Positions 15,877 through 25,123 of a DNA stretch of 64,000 nt are shown piece after piece; positions within the stretch are counted from its first letter, which is position 1, and every line of letters begins with the position of its first letter. The DNA is from CAVSQX01 sp963730225. Lineage in GTDB: Bacteria > Planctomycetota > Phycisphaerae > Tepidisphaerales > Tepidisphaeraceae. The stretch covers positions 1 through 64,000 of the forward strand of contig CAVSQX010000001.1 in assembly GCA_963730225.1 (NCBI GenBank). Reading direction: 5' to 3'. The notes below the pieces were generated by a model that did no database searches, was not told the origin of the DNA, and saw only the letters and a list, made by a program, of their open reading frames with translations. The position numbers and the translations under genes were made by a program.

Positions 15877-17313
15877 GTGCTGAATTCGAAACGCGCAGAA
15901 GAAGATCGCAGAATTCTTGGCGCGATCGTCCAGAATTCGGACGATGCGATCATCACCAAATCTTTGGACGGAACGATCCGCAGTTGGAACGCCGCGGCCG
16001 TCAGGTTGTTTGGCTACCGGCGCAACGAAATCGTGGGTCGGTCCATTATGAAGTTGATCCCGCGCGATCGCATCGCTGAAGAACGCGCGATCGTCAATCG
16101 TCTGCGCCGCCGCCAGCGCGTGGATCATTATGAAACTGTGCGGATTCGAAAAGACGGTCGGCCGATCGAAGTGTCCGTTTCGGTCTCGCCGATTGCCGAC
16201 GCCGACGGCCGGGTTATCGGCGCCTGCAAAATTGCCCGCAACATCACCGAGCGAAAACAGGCGGAAGAAATGCTGCGGCGAAACGAGCAGCTCACCCGCG
16301 CGATTCTCGACACCGCCGCCGACGCCATCATCACGATCGACCAGCGCGGGACGATTCGCTCGGCAAACGCCGCGACCGAGCGGCTCTTCGGTTACACCGC
16401 CGCCGAATTGGTCGGCAAAAACGTGAATGTGCTGATGCCCGAGCCTTTCCACAGCGAGCACGATCGTTATCTGCGCAATTACTGTCGAACGGGAAAGGCC
16501 AAAATCATCGGCATGGGGCGAGAGGTGACCGGTCAACGCAAAGATGGAACGTCATTTCCGATCCATCTTTCCGTCAGCGAAGTCCGGCTGAAAGATCAAC
16601 GGCTTTTCACGGGAATGGTTCACGATCTCACTGAACGCCGGCGGCTGGAGCGGCAAATCCTTGAAACCGCGGCCAATGAACAGCGCCGCATCGGCCAGGA
16701 TCTGCACGATGGACTTTGCCAGGATTTGATCGGAATCGCCTTCGGGATTGACGCCGTTACAAGAAGCCTGCCGAGCCAGGCCCAGCGCGATTCGATGACA
16801 AAATTGGCGGCATCGGTGCGCGACGCCGCTGGTCAGGCCCGCCGGTTGGCGCATGGATTGAATCCGGTCGACCTCAAGGCCGGCGGACTGTCGACGGCCC
16901 TGGAAAACCTCGCCAAGAAAGTCGCGGAATCCTTCGGCGTTCGGTGCACATTTCATTGGGACCACGTCGCCCGAGTTCATCAGGACGCCACTGCAACGCA
17001 TCTTTATCGCATCGCTCAGGAAGCCGTGGCCAATGCGATCAGGCATGGAACGGCACGAAAGGTCGAGATCGGCCTGATCGAGCGCGGCCCCTTGCTGATC
17101 CTGTCCGTGACCGACAATGGCAAAGGAATGCCCCAGGTCGTGGCCGACCGCATCAAGCAAGGGCTGGCATCCACCGGACCCAAACGACAACCAGCGGTTG
17201 GAATCGGCCTTCAAACCATGCACTACCGGGCGCGGGTATTGGGCGGAGCCCTTGCCGTCGCGCCTCGCAAGGGCGGCGGCACGAGCATCACCTGCACAAT
17301 CAGCCGCGATTAG
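15877..17313 (+). CDS. PAS-PAS sensor histidine kinase (FixL/NarX type)
   Basis: 478 residues with a GTG start. Two PAS domains (about 12-130 and 138-260), each starting with an IVQNSDDAIITKSLDG or ILDTAADAIITIDQRG segment and ending in PAC motifs (ARNITERKQAEE, VHDLTERRRLER). The HisKA_3 dimerisation helix follows with the phosphorylated histidine in QDLHDGLCQDLIG. The ATPase has an N box (IAQEAVANAIRHG) and a G1 box (VTDNGKGMP). No membrane segment, so it senses a cytosolic signal; the second PAS resembles the FixL heme-PAS in outline, but heme binding is not proven. Partner regulator at 17,704. A CTACGTC half-site at 15,847-15,853 precedes the gene. Confidence 0.9.
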   Translation: MLNSKRAEEDRRILGAIVQNSDDAIITKSLDGTIRSWNAAAVRLFGYRRNEIVGRSIMKLIPRDRIAEERAIVNRLRRRQRVDHYETVRIRKDGRPIEVSVSVSPIADADGRVIGACKIARNITERKQAEEMLRRNEQLTRAILDTAADAIITIDQRGTIRSANAATERLFGYTAAELVGKNVNVLMPEPFHSEHDRYLRNYCRTGKAKIIGMGREVTGQRKDGTSFPIHLSVSEVRLKDQRLFTGMVHDLTERRRLERQILETAANEQRRIGQDLHDGLCQDLIGIAFGIDAVTRSLPSQAQRDSMTKLAASVRDAAGQARRLAHGLNPVDLKAGGLSTALENLAKKVAESFGVRCTFHWDHVARVHQDATATHLYRIAQEAVANAIRHGTARKVEIGLIERGPLLILSVTDNGKGMPQVVADRIKQGLASTGPKRQPAVGIGLQTMHYRARVLGGALAVAPRKGGGTSITCTISRD

Positions 17314-17445
17314 CTCACCCAAATCACCGCGGCATCCCAGCGGGCATCGGGAAAAACCCGACGTTCCAAGCGTGCCTGCTCCCGATAAATTCCTTGCCAT
17401 CTCAAAGCGATAATTACCAAGGTTATTGAACGCCTGTAGGTTTCC

Positions 17446-17652
17446 ATGGCAAAAAACCGCCGTTCCGCCCGCCGGCTCTTGCACCTGCGTGACTGTCCGA
17501 TCGTGGACGGGCGCCGAAGCCCGCGTCAGCCGGCTCCGGCAATCTCCAAAGATCCGCCCGTTTCCGAACTTGACGTAAAGCCCCAAAGCAAATCGCTCGA
17601 CGGGTTTGGTGTCGATACCATCATCGACCCACGCTGGGGAAAACTGCTGTAG
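17446..17652 (+). CDS. Possible small basic protein between kinase and regulator
   Basis: A 68-residue frame with ATG start, MAKNRRSARRLLHLRDCP at the N-terminus and a polar rest. It lies between a kinase and its response regulator on the same strand with ~50-bp spacing to the latter. No family recognised and no strong ribosome-binding site, so it may not be translated. Confidence 0.3.
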   Translation: MAKNRRSARRLLHLRDCPIVDGRRSPRQPAPAISKDPPVSELDVKPQSKSLDGFGVDTIIDPRWGKLL

Positions 17653-17703
17653 AAGCCCGCGTGGCTTGCCAGGAGTCTGTTCCGACGGCAGCATGAGGAA
17701 AAC

Positions 17704-18393
17704 ATGAGCAAGGCAAAAATGCCCAAATCTTTCGATTCGTCGGCCGCCAAACGCAAAGTGTTTCTTGTCGACGATCATCCGATTGTCCGTCAGGGTTTGG
17801 CTCAACTCATCAACAATGAAGCCGACCTTATCGTCGTCGGGCAAGGTGAAGATGCGTACCAGTCTTTGCGCGCCATCCGTGACGCCAAGCCCGATCTGGT
17901 GCTGGTTGACGTGTCGCTGAAGGACAGCGACGGAATCGAGTTGCTGAAGGAACTCAAGTCGCAATCTCCGGACCTGCCGGCGCTGGTCGTGAGCATGCAC
18001 GATGAATCGCTCTACGCCGAGCGCGCCCTCCGCGCTGGCGCGGGCGGATATGTGATGAAGCAGGAACCCCCGCAAACCCTGCTGACCGCCATTCGCGCTG
18101 TCCTGGCCGGACAGGTTTACGTCAGCAGCCAGATGGGCGCTACGCTCCTTCAGCGCATGGTCGCCGGCAAGAAGCGCGACGGCGGCCTGCCGATGGACCG
18201 ATTGACCGATCGCGAATTAGAAATCTTCCGAATGATCGGCGCCGGCAAGACCGTGAAGGAGATTGCCGACAAGCTCTTCCTCAGCGCCAAGACCGTCGAG
18301 GCGCATCGCGAACACATCAAAGAAAAACTCAATTTCAAAAGCAGCGCCGAACTTCTCAGATTTGCTATCCGGAATTCACCGGATGCAAAATGA
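17704..18393 (+). CDS. NarL/FixJ-family response regulator
   Basis: 229 residues. Receiver domain (about 18-135) with acidic pocket VDDH, phosphorylation aspartate in LVLVDVSLKD, the serine of VVSMHD and lysine in YVMKQEPP. The C-terminal LuxR-type helix-turn-helix is LTDRELEIFRMIGAGKTVKEIADKLFLSAKTVEAHREHIKEKL (about 172-215). The PAS kinase upstream is the likely partner. Probable targets are the inverted-repeat boxes upstream of cydA, the porin and the host-attachment/UspA genes (inference). Confidence 0.92.
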   Translation: MSKAKMPKSFDSSAAKRKVFLVDDHPIVRQGLAQLINNEADLIVVGQGEDAYQSLRAIRDAKPDLVLVDVSLKDSDGIELLKELKSQSPDLPALVVSMHDESLYAERALRAGAGGYVMKQEPPQTLLTAIRAVLAGQVYVSSQMGATLLQRMVAGKKRDGGLPMDRLTDRELEIFRMIGAGKTVKEIADKLFLSAKTVEAHREHIKEKLNFKSSAELLRFAIRNSPDAK

Positions 18394-18533
18394 TATATCT
18401 CGGACATTACGACATTGGCAGTTCAGTGCTCACGATACTGCGGCCATAAGTGGGAGATATGCCACATTCGGAGCCGATGTATGACAATCAATTCTCAAAA
18501 AGGTGTTAGATTGCTTGTGGCGATAACCACTAG

Positions 18534-20057
18534 CCTTGTTACCGCGGCGGTAACCTGCTGGCGCTCAAGGCGCTACTGCCGTACTACGCCGGCAAGGTAA
18601 AGTGCGTCTACATCGACCCGCCCTACAACACGGGCAACGAAGCGTGGGTCTACAACGACAACGTGAACAGCCCGGAAATTCGCCAGTGGCTTCGGCAGGC
18701 CGTGGGCAGGGAAGGCGAAGACTTGTCCCGGCATGACAAGTGGCTTTGCATGATGTACCCACGGCTCTCCCTACTGCGCTTGTTTCTCGCGCGAAGCGGC
18801 ATTATCGCTGTCTCAATCGACGATAATGAAATCTTTCATTGTGGCTTGCTGTTGGACGCGATTTTCGGCCCCGGAAACCGCCTTGCCTGTGCGCCTTGGC
18901 TTGCGGAACCGAGTGGAGGAAAGCAGAAAGCGTCACTTCGGAAGGGGCACGAATATGTTCTCATATATCACAATGGCGACGATTCACAGTTGACGCGAGA
19001 AGAAAAATCCTCTGGCGAGCTGAATGAGCGAGATAAGTTTGGGAGGTATCGCAAGGGCCGGGAATTACTCAAATGGGGGGAACAATCACTTCGGGAGGAT
19101 CGAGAGAATATGTGGTTCCCTTTTCGGAACCCGTCAGGGGACGAAGTTTATCCATTCCGTGGCGACGGGCGCGAGGGCCGATGGCGTATTGGTAAGGAGA
19201 ACGCACTTACGAAGATGATCCTGGCGGATCCGGAGCACGCGCATTGGGAGGTGCGTCCATTCGATGAGGGAGCATCCGTTGCTGGCAAGCGCGAAAGATG
19301 GGTTCCCTACGAAAAGGTACGCGATGCGAAGCGGAGTTTTGGCTGGACGACTTGGCTTGATAACTTCGGCTTCAATGCTGATGCGACGCGAGAATTGAAG
19401 AACATTTTCGGTTCCAAGCCGTTTGATACGCCCAAACCGATTCAGCTAATTCGGTGGTTAGTCTCACTTCACAACGACGACGATGCGCTGGTTCTGGATT
19501 CGTTTGCCGGCAGCGGTACTACCGGCCACGCCATACTCGCCCAAAACAAGGCCGATGGTGGCAACCGCCGATTCATCCTTGTTGAAATGGACGAAGCGAT
19601 ATGCCGAGACGTGACGGCCGAGCGCATCCGCAAAGCGATTGACGGCTACGGCGACACGCCTGGCTTGGGTGGGGGCTTTCGATTCTGCAAGCTGGGGCAT
19701 CCGCTGTTTGATGAAGTTGGGAGCATTTCCGGCGAAGTGAGTTTCCCCGACCTCGCGGCGCATGTTTTCTTCACCGAAACCGGAAGCCCGATACCATCGC
19801 GGGCATCGGGCAAGACGCCACTGCTGGGCGTGCATCAAGGCAAGGCGGTCTATTTGTTGTTCAACGGTGTGCTGGGCGACAAGCGGCCGGCGGGCGGCAA
19901 CGTGCTGACGCATGACGTAGCGCACGGCCTGCCGGCGAATCCGACCGGGCGCGGCCCGCGCATGGTGTTCGGCGAAGCCTGCCGGCTGGGGCCGAAGTCT
20001 TTAGACCGTTACGGCATTACATTCCGTCAGATTCCCTTTGAACTGAAGGTGGATTGA
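18534..20057 (+). pseudogene. Type III restriction-modification methyltransferase (Mod), 5'-truncated
   Basis: The frame is open from 18534, directly after an in-frame TAG, and already reads NLLALKALLPYYAGKVKCVY, the conserved Mod N-terminal region, so the first ~100 residues are missing. The catalytic DPPYNTGNE follows and later the AdoMet-binding FAGSGTTGHA. Mod methylates adenine in the recognition site of a type III system. A GTG at 18663 would give only a protein lacking the DPPY motif. The truncation point carries the palindrome GTTACCGCGGCGGTAAC. The end is complete, and the res gene start follows 2 bp later. Confidence 0.75.
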
Positions 20058-20059
20058 GC

Positions 20060-20116
20060 ATGGCCGGGCTGCAACTGAAGGAATATCAGCGGGAAGCGAT
20101 GCATGGGGACCGGCAA
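20060..20116 (+). pseudogene. Type III restriction subunit (Res), first 18 codons only
   Basis: An ATG two bases after the mod stop begins MAGLQLKEYQREAM, the typical Res/DEAD-helicase start, but the frame ends after 18 codons at 20,116. The rest of the ~900-residue subunit is absent and the sequence continues directly into the primase-ATPase gene, so res was cut by the arrival of new DNA. Confidence 0.6.
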
Positions 20117-21985
20117 TGAACAAAACGAAATGGCCCGCCGTAACGCGCGAAAATCCCTGCCCGAAATGTGGCAAGGTCAATCGGTGCCGGATCGCGCCCG
20201 ATGGCCGGGCAGGTATCTGCTGGCGGAGGGGATCATCCGAAATTTGGCGAGATAGCCGCGCGGGTGCAAACGGCAACGGCCAACACCTTCGCGCCGATCC
20301 GCCGCGAACGCGGCCCAGGCCAACATACATCAGCGCCGATGCAGCGATTGAGGCCGCTGGGAAATCCATCAGAGGTGGCAAGCTGGTTGCGGTCTGGACG
20401 TATCCGGGTGACGTGGCGCGCGTCGCCCGATTCAATTTCAATGGTGGCGGCAAGGAATTTCGGCCCGTGTATCGGCTCGATAATGGTGCGTGGGCTGTTG
20501 GTGATCCGCCGGTTTTGTGGCCACTGTATCGGGGCGATGAATTGCCAACCACAGGGCCGGTGTATGTGTGTGAGGGTGAAAAGGCAGCGGATTGCGCGGT
20601 CTATTGGCTTATCTGCCGTCACCAGCGCCCACGGGTCTAATTCCGCCGACAAGTCAGATTGGACCCCATTGGCCGGGCGTGACGTGGTGATATTGCCTGA
20701 CAATGATTCCGCCGGCGAACACTACGCGCGGGATGTGACGGCCATCCTATTGCGGTTGGACCTGCCTGCGCGAGTCAAAGTGGCGCACCTGCCAAACTTG
20801 CCGCCGGGCGGTGACATCGTGGAATTCGACGCCGATATTGGCGGCGAAGCCGGCGCGACCAAGGCCGCAGTCGAGGAGTTGGTCGCCAAGACACCATTTG
20901 TCGATGCCACCGATGTCGTTGGCGGACCGATGCTGGTGCGGATGGCGGAGGTCGAGGCGCGCGAAGTGCGTTGGCTGTGGCGTGGCCGGATTCCGTTGGG
21001 GCGCATCACGTTGCTGGTCGGACGGCCCGGCGAAGGCAAGTCTTTTTTCACAATGGATGCAGCGGCCCGTGTTTCCACCGGGACACCCTGGCCTGATGAT
21101 GCGCCATGCGAGCGCGGTTCGGTGCTCATCATCAGCGGCGAAGATGATCCGGCAGACACGATCCGCCCAAGGCTCGATGCGCATCATGCCGACGTGTTGC
21201 GCGTGCATCTACTGTCGATGGTTCGGCGGATCGGTGAGGATGGTAAGCCGTTCGAGGTGATGTTTTCGTTGCACGACTTACTCGCACTTGAGGCCGCTTT
21301 ACAGCGCATTCCCGATTGCAAATTAATCGTCATCGACCCTATCGGGTCATTCCTTGGAGGTGATGTTGATGCGCATCGGGACAACGAAGTGCGATCCATC
21401 CTGGCCCCGGTCGCCAAGCTGGCGGAGAAATATGGTCCGGCGATTCTGGTCGTCGCGCACCGTCGCAAGAGCGCGGGAAGCATCGCGGATGATCTGGCAT
21501 TGGGAAGTCGGGCTTTCACCGGAATTGCGCGTGCTGTCTGGCATTTGACACGGGATTCAGAGAATAAGGCACGCCGTCTATTGCTGCCCGGGAAAAACAA
21601 TCTGGCGCGCGAAGGTGACGGCTTGGCGTTCACTATTGCCGGCGATCCACCGGCCATCGTGTGGGAACGTGACCCCGTTCAGATGTCCGCCGATGATGCC
21701 CTTGCCATTGAGAATGACGGCGGCAAGGAAGAAGCCAAGCCCGGTCCCGAACCCCAGGCCCGGAAGGCTGCCGAAGATTGGCTGCGCAAGTTGTTGGCGA
21801 CCGGGGAAGTGCCAGCGGCCAAGGTGAAAGAGGAAGCCAAGGCGGCAGGGATGAACTACCGGACAGTGCAACGCGCGGCGGACGCCTTGGGCGTCATCCG
21901 TGAGAAGAACAGCTTTGAGGGTGGCTGGCAATGGCGATTTCCAAAGCCGGGAACCGTTGCCAGTGACGGAGACAAGAGCACATGA
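20116..21985 (+). pseudogene. Toprim-AAA (RepA-like) primase-helicase, frameshifted
   Basis: The N-terminal frame (from 20,116) has a zinc-finger-like CPKCGKVNRCRI and ends after YVCEGEKAADCA, the first Toprim motif. A second frame carries the rest: DVVILPDNDSAGEHYA (Toprim DxD), Walker A GRPGEGKS, Walker B LIVIDPIGSFLGG, and a C-terminal winged-helix-like part (VKEEAKAAGMNYRTVQRAADALGV). A 1-nt indel near 20,595 would unite them into ~620 residues. Such proteins drive replication of integrative elements and satellites. It sits upstream of two DNA-binding proteins and an integrase, forming the replication-integration module of region A. Confidence 0.8.
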
Positions 21986-22736
21986 CAGGTTGCCAGAGAA
22001 TCGAAGAACTTGTCCACTTGTCGCCTTCGCAATCGCTGCCTGGAAACAGCCCATTTCACGTGACAAATTGCCGAAGGCGACAAGACGACAAGATCATAAC
22101 GAGAAGGTCGAACGGATGATTGGAACCGCAAGATAAAAGCGTCAGCCGCTCTCATTGGGTATCGCTCGATGCGCCCAGCACTTGTAGAACCGCTGTGAGC
22201 TTTCCATCGCCGCTTCAGAGCGGCTATACGAAAGGATGCAATAATGAAAAATGGACAGGGACAGCAAGGTAAAAGAAACCAATGTGCGCGATTTGCAAAA
22301 CCATTCGGGACAAAGTGTTGGCGCAACCTGTGACCGTTTCGACCAATGTGTTTTCACATTTACCCATTTTGAACCAAATTGGACTCCCAACAGTTTGATC
22401 GGACCCGTATGCACAACGCTCTGAACACGCCTGGCCGATGTTCGACCGCTTCGGCCCGGCCCGCTCCGGGTAAGCGAGCCGGCCGCCATGCTCGACGGAG
22501 TACCGGCTGCGCGTGGCATCCGTCCCGCAACCCTGCGCGACGGTCGGGACTTCGCTCGGTCCCTTTGCTACATGCCGTTTCACTTCACCCCCTTCTGGCC
22601 GCAGGGGTGAAGCGAAACTCTGTGCCTTGGGCACCCAAATTAACGCGCAATGTCTCACGCGCGCGAGCCATAATTCCTTTGACTTTTTTGCAGTCGATCA
22701 TAACATCCGGGAGTGTTTGGTATCTGTTCGGTTTTG
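21986..22736. other. Gene-free interval with repeat and inverted repeats
   Basis: About 750 bp between the primase-ATPase and the DNA-binding gene. It holds a copy of the dispersed repeat (22,225-22,356, minus strand) and an inverted repeat around 22,577-22,616 (TTTCACTTCACCCCC opposite GGGGTGAAGCGAAA). I see no credible coding frame; an origin, RNA or transfer site is possible. Confidence 0.45.
22225..22356 (-). repeat. Dispersed ~120-bp repeat, copy 1 (minus strand)
   Basis: The minus strand contains GGTCACAGGTTGCGCCA, then GCGCACATTGGTTTCTTTTA and CCTTGC in the same order and spacing as the + strand at 44,010-44,125 and 51,748-51,863 (with GCGCACCTTGGTTCCTTTTA there). The translated readings are also similar (AHIGFFYLA and AHLGSFYLA). 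Function unknown. Confidence 0.6.
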
Positions 22737-23045
22737 ATGGGTGCGCCTTATGGTGTCGATGCCGGGAGAAAATCAGCCGTCGTCAAATGCGCCAGCGTGG
22801 CGACGGCTGGCCATCACCAGCGCATCAACCCGCCATCGTTGGGACTATCCGCTGCCGAGGCGGCGGCGCTTTTGGGTGTATCCGAATCGCATTTCTATTG
22901 CTTGCACCGGACAGGCCGGCTTGGGCCGTTGCCGGTTCGCATGGGCCGTGCCGTCCGCTGGTCGCGCAAGGAATTGGTCGATTGGTTTGAGGCAGGTAGT
23001 CCATCCCGGAGCCGTTGGCTGGCGACGTGCGCGGCCAACAATTGA
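22737..23045 (+). CDS. Excisionase/AlpA-like helix-turn-helix protein
   Basis: The C-terminal ~60 residues show LGLSAAEAAALLGVSESHFY, then PLPVRMGRAVRWSRKELVDW, the winged-helix pattern of MerR-like excisionases and AlpA regulators. The start is uncertain: I use the ATG at 22737, giving ~102 residues, but a shorter product is possible. The location upstream of an XRE protein and an integrase fits a recombination directionality factor for region A. Confidence 0.7.
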   Translation: MGAPYGVDAGRKSAVVKCASVATAGHHQRINPPSLGLSAAEAAALLGVSESHFYCLHRTGRLGPLPVRMGRAVRWSRKELVDWFEAGSPSRSRWLATCAANN

Positions 23046-23144
23046 AGCAACGCAACGGCCGCAAGGCGGCAGGAAATTGTTTTGCCCGGCGCAAACAAGA
23101 GTTTAGGACTTGCTAAACAGCAAGTATCGTGGTAACATGCGTGG

Positions 23145-23354
23145 ATGGCAACACGGGCCAAGACGTTGAGCGAACAGTTGCGGGCCGCAATTTTGTCGGC
23201 TCCGGTGAGTCGGTATCGAATGGCCAAGGAAGCGGGAGTGTCCGAGGCCGTGCTGTCGCGCTTTGTGAATGGCGAAACCGGCTTGCGCATGGCCATCGCG
23301 GATCGTCTGGCCGTGTATCTCAAATTGGAGTTGCGAAAGGTTGGTGACAAATGA
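23145..23354 (+). CDS. Small XRE/Cro-type helix-turn-helix protein
   Basis: 69 residues. The helix-turn-helix is SRYRMAKEAGVSEAVLSRFV followed by NGETGLRM. The stop overlaps the integrase start (ATGA), so the two are translationally coupled. Likely represses or tunes the integrase, as small Cro-like proteins do in phages and integrative elements. Confidence 0.8.
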   Translation: MATRAKTLSEQLRAAILSAPVSRYRMAKEAGVSEAVLSRFVNGETGLRMAIADRLAVYLKLELRKVGDK

Positions 23355-24718
23355 AAGTCCGGCAAATGCCCTTCTATGAGACGGACGCACAAGGCCAGAA
23401 GGTCAAGCGGATGTCGTCCAAGTGGTACGCGGTTTTCGTCGATTGGTCGGAAGCGCTGCGCCGCCTGCCGTTGCTGGACGACAAGAAAGCGAGTACCGAG
23501 CTTGCCCGGAAGATCGACCGGCTGAACAGCATCCGCGCCGGCGGCGATATGATGACGGCGGACCTGATCCGTTACGTCGAAACCATGCCGCCGGGCATCC
23601 GAACCAAGCTGGCCCAATGGGGAATTCTGTCGGCGGCGCGGGTGGCAGCGGGCAAACCGCTGGCCGAACACTTGGCCGACTGGAAACGGGCGCTGCTGGC
23701 GAAGGGCAACACTGATCGCCATGCCGAGCTTGTCACAAGCCGCGCCCGCAAGGCGTTCAACGCCTGTGGCTTTAAGCTGTGGAGCGACATTTCCGCCAGC
23801 AAGCTGCAATCTCACCTTGCGGGCCTGCGGGAGGATCGGCGCAAAACCGACGACACCGTTGAGCGGGGCATCAGCGCCCAAACTTTCAATTTCTACCTAC
23901 AAGCCGTCAAGCAATTCTGCCGGTGGATGGTTCGGGATGGCCGGGCATCGGAAAGCGCCTTGGTCCACTTACAGGGGTTGAACGTCAAGACAGACCGGCG
24001 ACATGATCGGCGGGCGCTGTCGCCCGATGAAATGCGTTGGCTTCTTAATGTAACTGCCAAGGCCCCTGAGCGCTACGGGATGACCAGCCGGGCGCGGGCA
24101 ATGCTCTATCGCCTAGCCGTGGAATCCGGCTTGCGAGCGGCAGAGTTGCGCAGCCTTACACGTGGGAGCTTCAACCTTGAGGGCGATGAGCCGAGCGTTA
24201 CCATTGCAGCGGCCTACGCGAAGAATCGTCGGCAGGATACATTGCCGTTGAAGCTGGACACGGCGGCGCTGCTGGCAACTCACTTGACTGGCAAGATGCC
24301 CGCTGCCCAGGCGTTTGCGGTGCCACGTCGCACAGAAGTCATCCGCATGTTCCGGGCGGACATGGCTGATGCCCGGCGTGAATGGATTGCGGCCGCGCAG
24401 ACGCCCCAGGAGCGCGGCGAGCGGGAGAATTCGACTCTCCTGGCCGACAAGGATGAATCGGGCCGATGGGTTGATTTCCATGCCCTGCGGCATACGTTTA
24501 TTACCGGGCTGGTGACAGGCGGAGTGAATCCGAAAGTGGCGCAGACGTTGGCCCGGCATTCGGTGATTACCTTGACGATGGATCGCTACACGCACCTATA
24601 CGCGGGGAACTTGGCATCGGCGCGTAAACGTGTTGCCGGACCTGTCCGCTCCTACGCGACAAGCCGCAGCGGCCACCGGAACGGACGGGAAAGCCGCGCA
24701 GAATCGCTTGTCACCTGA
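23351..24718 (+). CDS. Tyrosine integrase of region A
   Basis: 455 residues. The N-terminal SAM-like core-binding domain (about 80-215) is followed by the catalytic domain: arginine in ESGLRAAELRSL, HALRHTF box, histidine in LARHSV, and nucleophile tyrosine in TMDRYTHLY. Closely related in sequence to the integrase at 25,124, which suggests the same target. It ends 134 bp before tRNA-Ser(CGA). The last ~30 residues look out of frame: another frame from ~24,630 reads LPDLSAPTRQAAAATGTDG, the expected C-terminal extension, and then continues into the tRNA. A 1-nt indel near 24,625 would explain this; catalysis should not be affected. Confidence 0.9.
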   Translation: MKVRQMPFYETDAQGQKVKRMSSKWYAVFVDWSEALRRLPLLDDKKASTELARKIDRLNSIRAGGDMMTADLIRYVETMPPGIRTKLAQWGILSAARVAAGKPLAEHLADWKRALLAKGNTDRHAELVTSRARKAFNACGFKLWSDISASKLQSHLAGLREDRRKTDDTVERGISAQTFNFYLQAVKQFCRWMVRDGRASESALVHLQGLNVKTDRRHDRRALSPDEMRWLLNVTAKAPERYGMTSRARAMLYRLAVESGLRAAELRSLTRGSFNLEGDEPSVTIAAAYAKNRRQDTLPLKLDTAALLATHLTGKMPAAQAFAVPRRTEVIRMFRADMADARREWIAAAQTPQERGERENSTLLADKDESGRWVDFHALRHTFITGLVTGGVNPKVAQTLARHSVITLTMDRYTHLYAGNLASARKRVAGPVRSYATSRSGHRNGRESRAESLVT

Positions 24719-24852
24719 CTTGTCACTAGGCGGCGAATTTCCGCGTAGTTCGGTGCAGTCTGGCGAAGTGAAATCGGATGCTGTAACATCGCGCGGAACA
24801 CCCGGAAAAGCCGAGGGAAACCACGGTTTTGCAGGGGGTAATGATGTATCTT

Positions 24853-24939
24853 GGAGAGGTGGCAGAGCGGCTGAATGCGCCGGTTTCGAAAACCGGTCGG
24901 CTCGAAAGGGTCGCGGGAGTTCGAATCTCCCCCTCTCCG
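24853..24939 (+). tRNA. tRNA-Ser(CGA), complete
   Basis: Acceptor GGAGAGG pairs with CCTCTCC (24,932-24,938) and G73 follows. Anticodon stem-loop GCCGG-TTTCGAA-AACCGGT gives CGA. The variable arm is long (CGGCTCGAAAGGGTCG) and the T arm is GGGAG-TTCGAAT-CTCCC. 87 nt, typical class II. Its part from 24,880 onward is duplicated at 57,511-57,570 and its anticodon arm at 1-16, so it serves as the integration site of the elements here. Confidence 0.96.
24880..24939 (+). repeat. attL-type direct repeat (tRNA-Ser 3' part), copy 1
   Basis: These 60 bp, from the anticodon stem to the discriminator base, are identical to 57,511-57,570. Identity ends exactly at the tRNA 3' end, the classic footprint of tRNA-targeting integration. 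Confidence 0.85.
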
Positions 24940-25123
24940 TTCTGAATCATCAGGAAAAGCCCGATTTTGTCGGGGTTCTTCTGGTGATTCATTTGGCTTC
25001 CCGGGCATGTTCATTAGTCCATCAACGTCCGCCGAAATCCGTCGAAATCCGTCCTCCGGTGGCAAGCTGAGTGGCAAGGTTTTCGGCGCCGCTTCGGCGT
25101 TGGTACCGCTCATCGGGGCAGAT

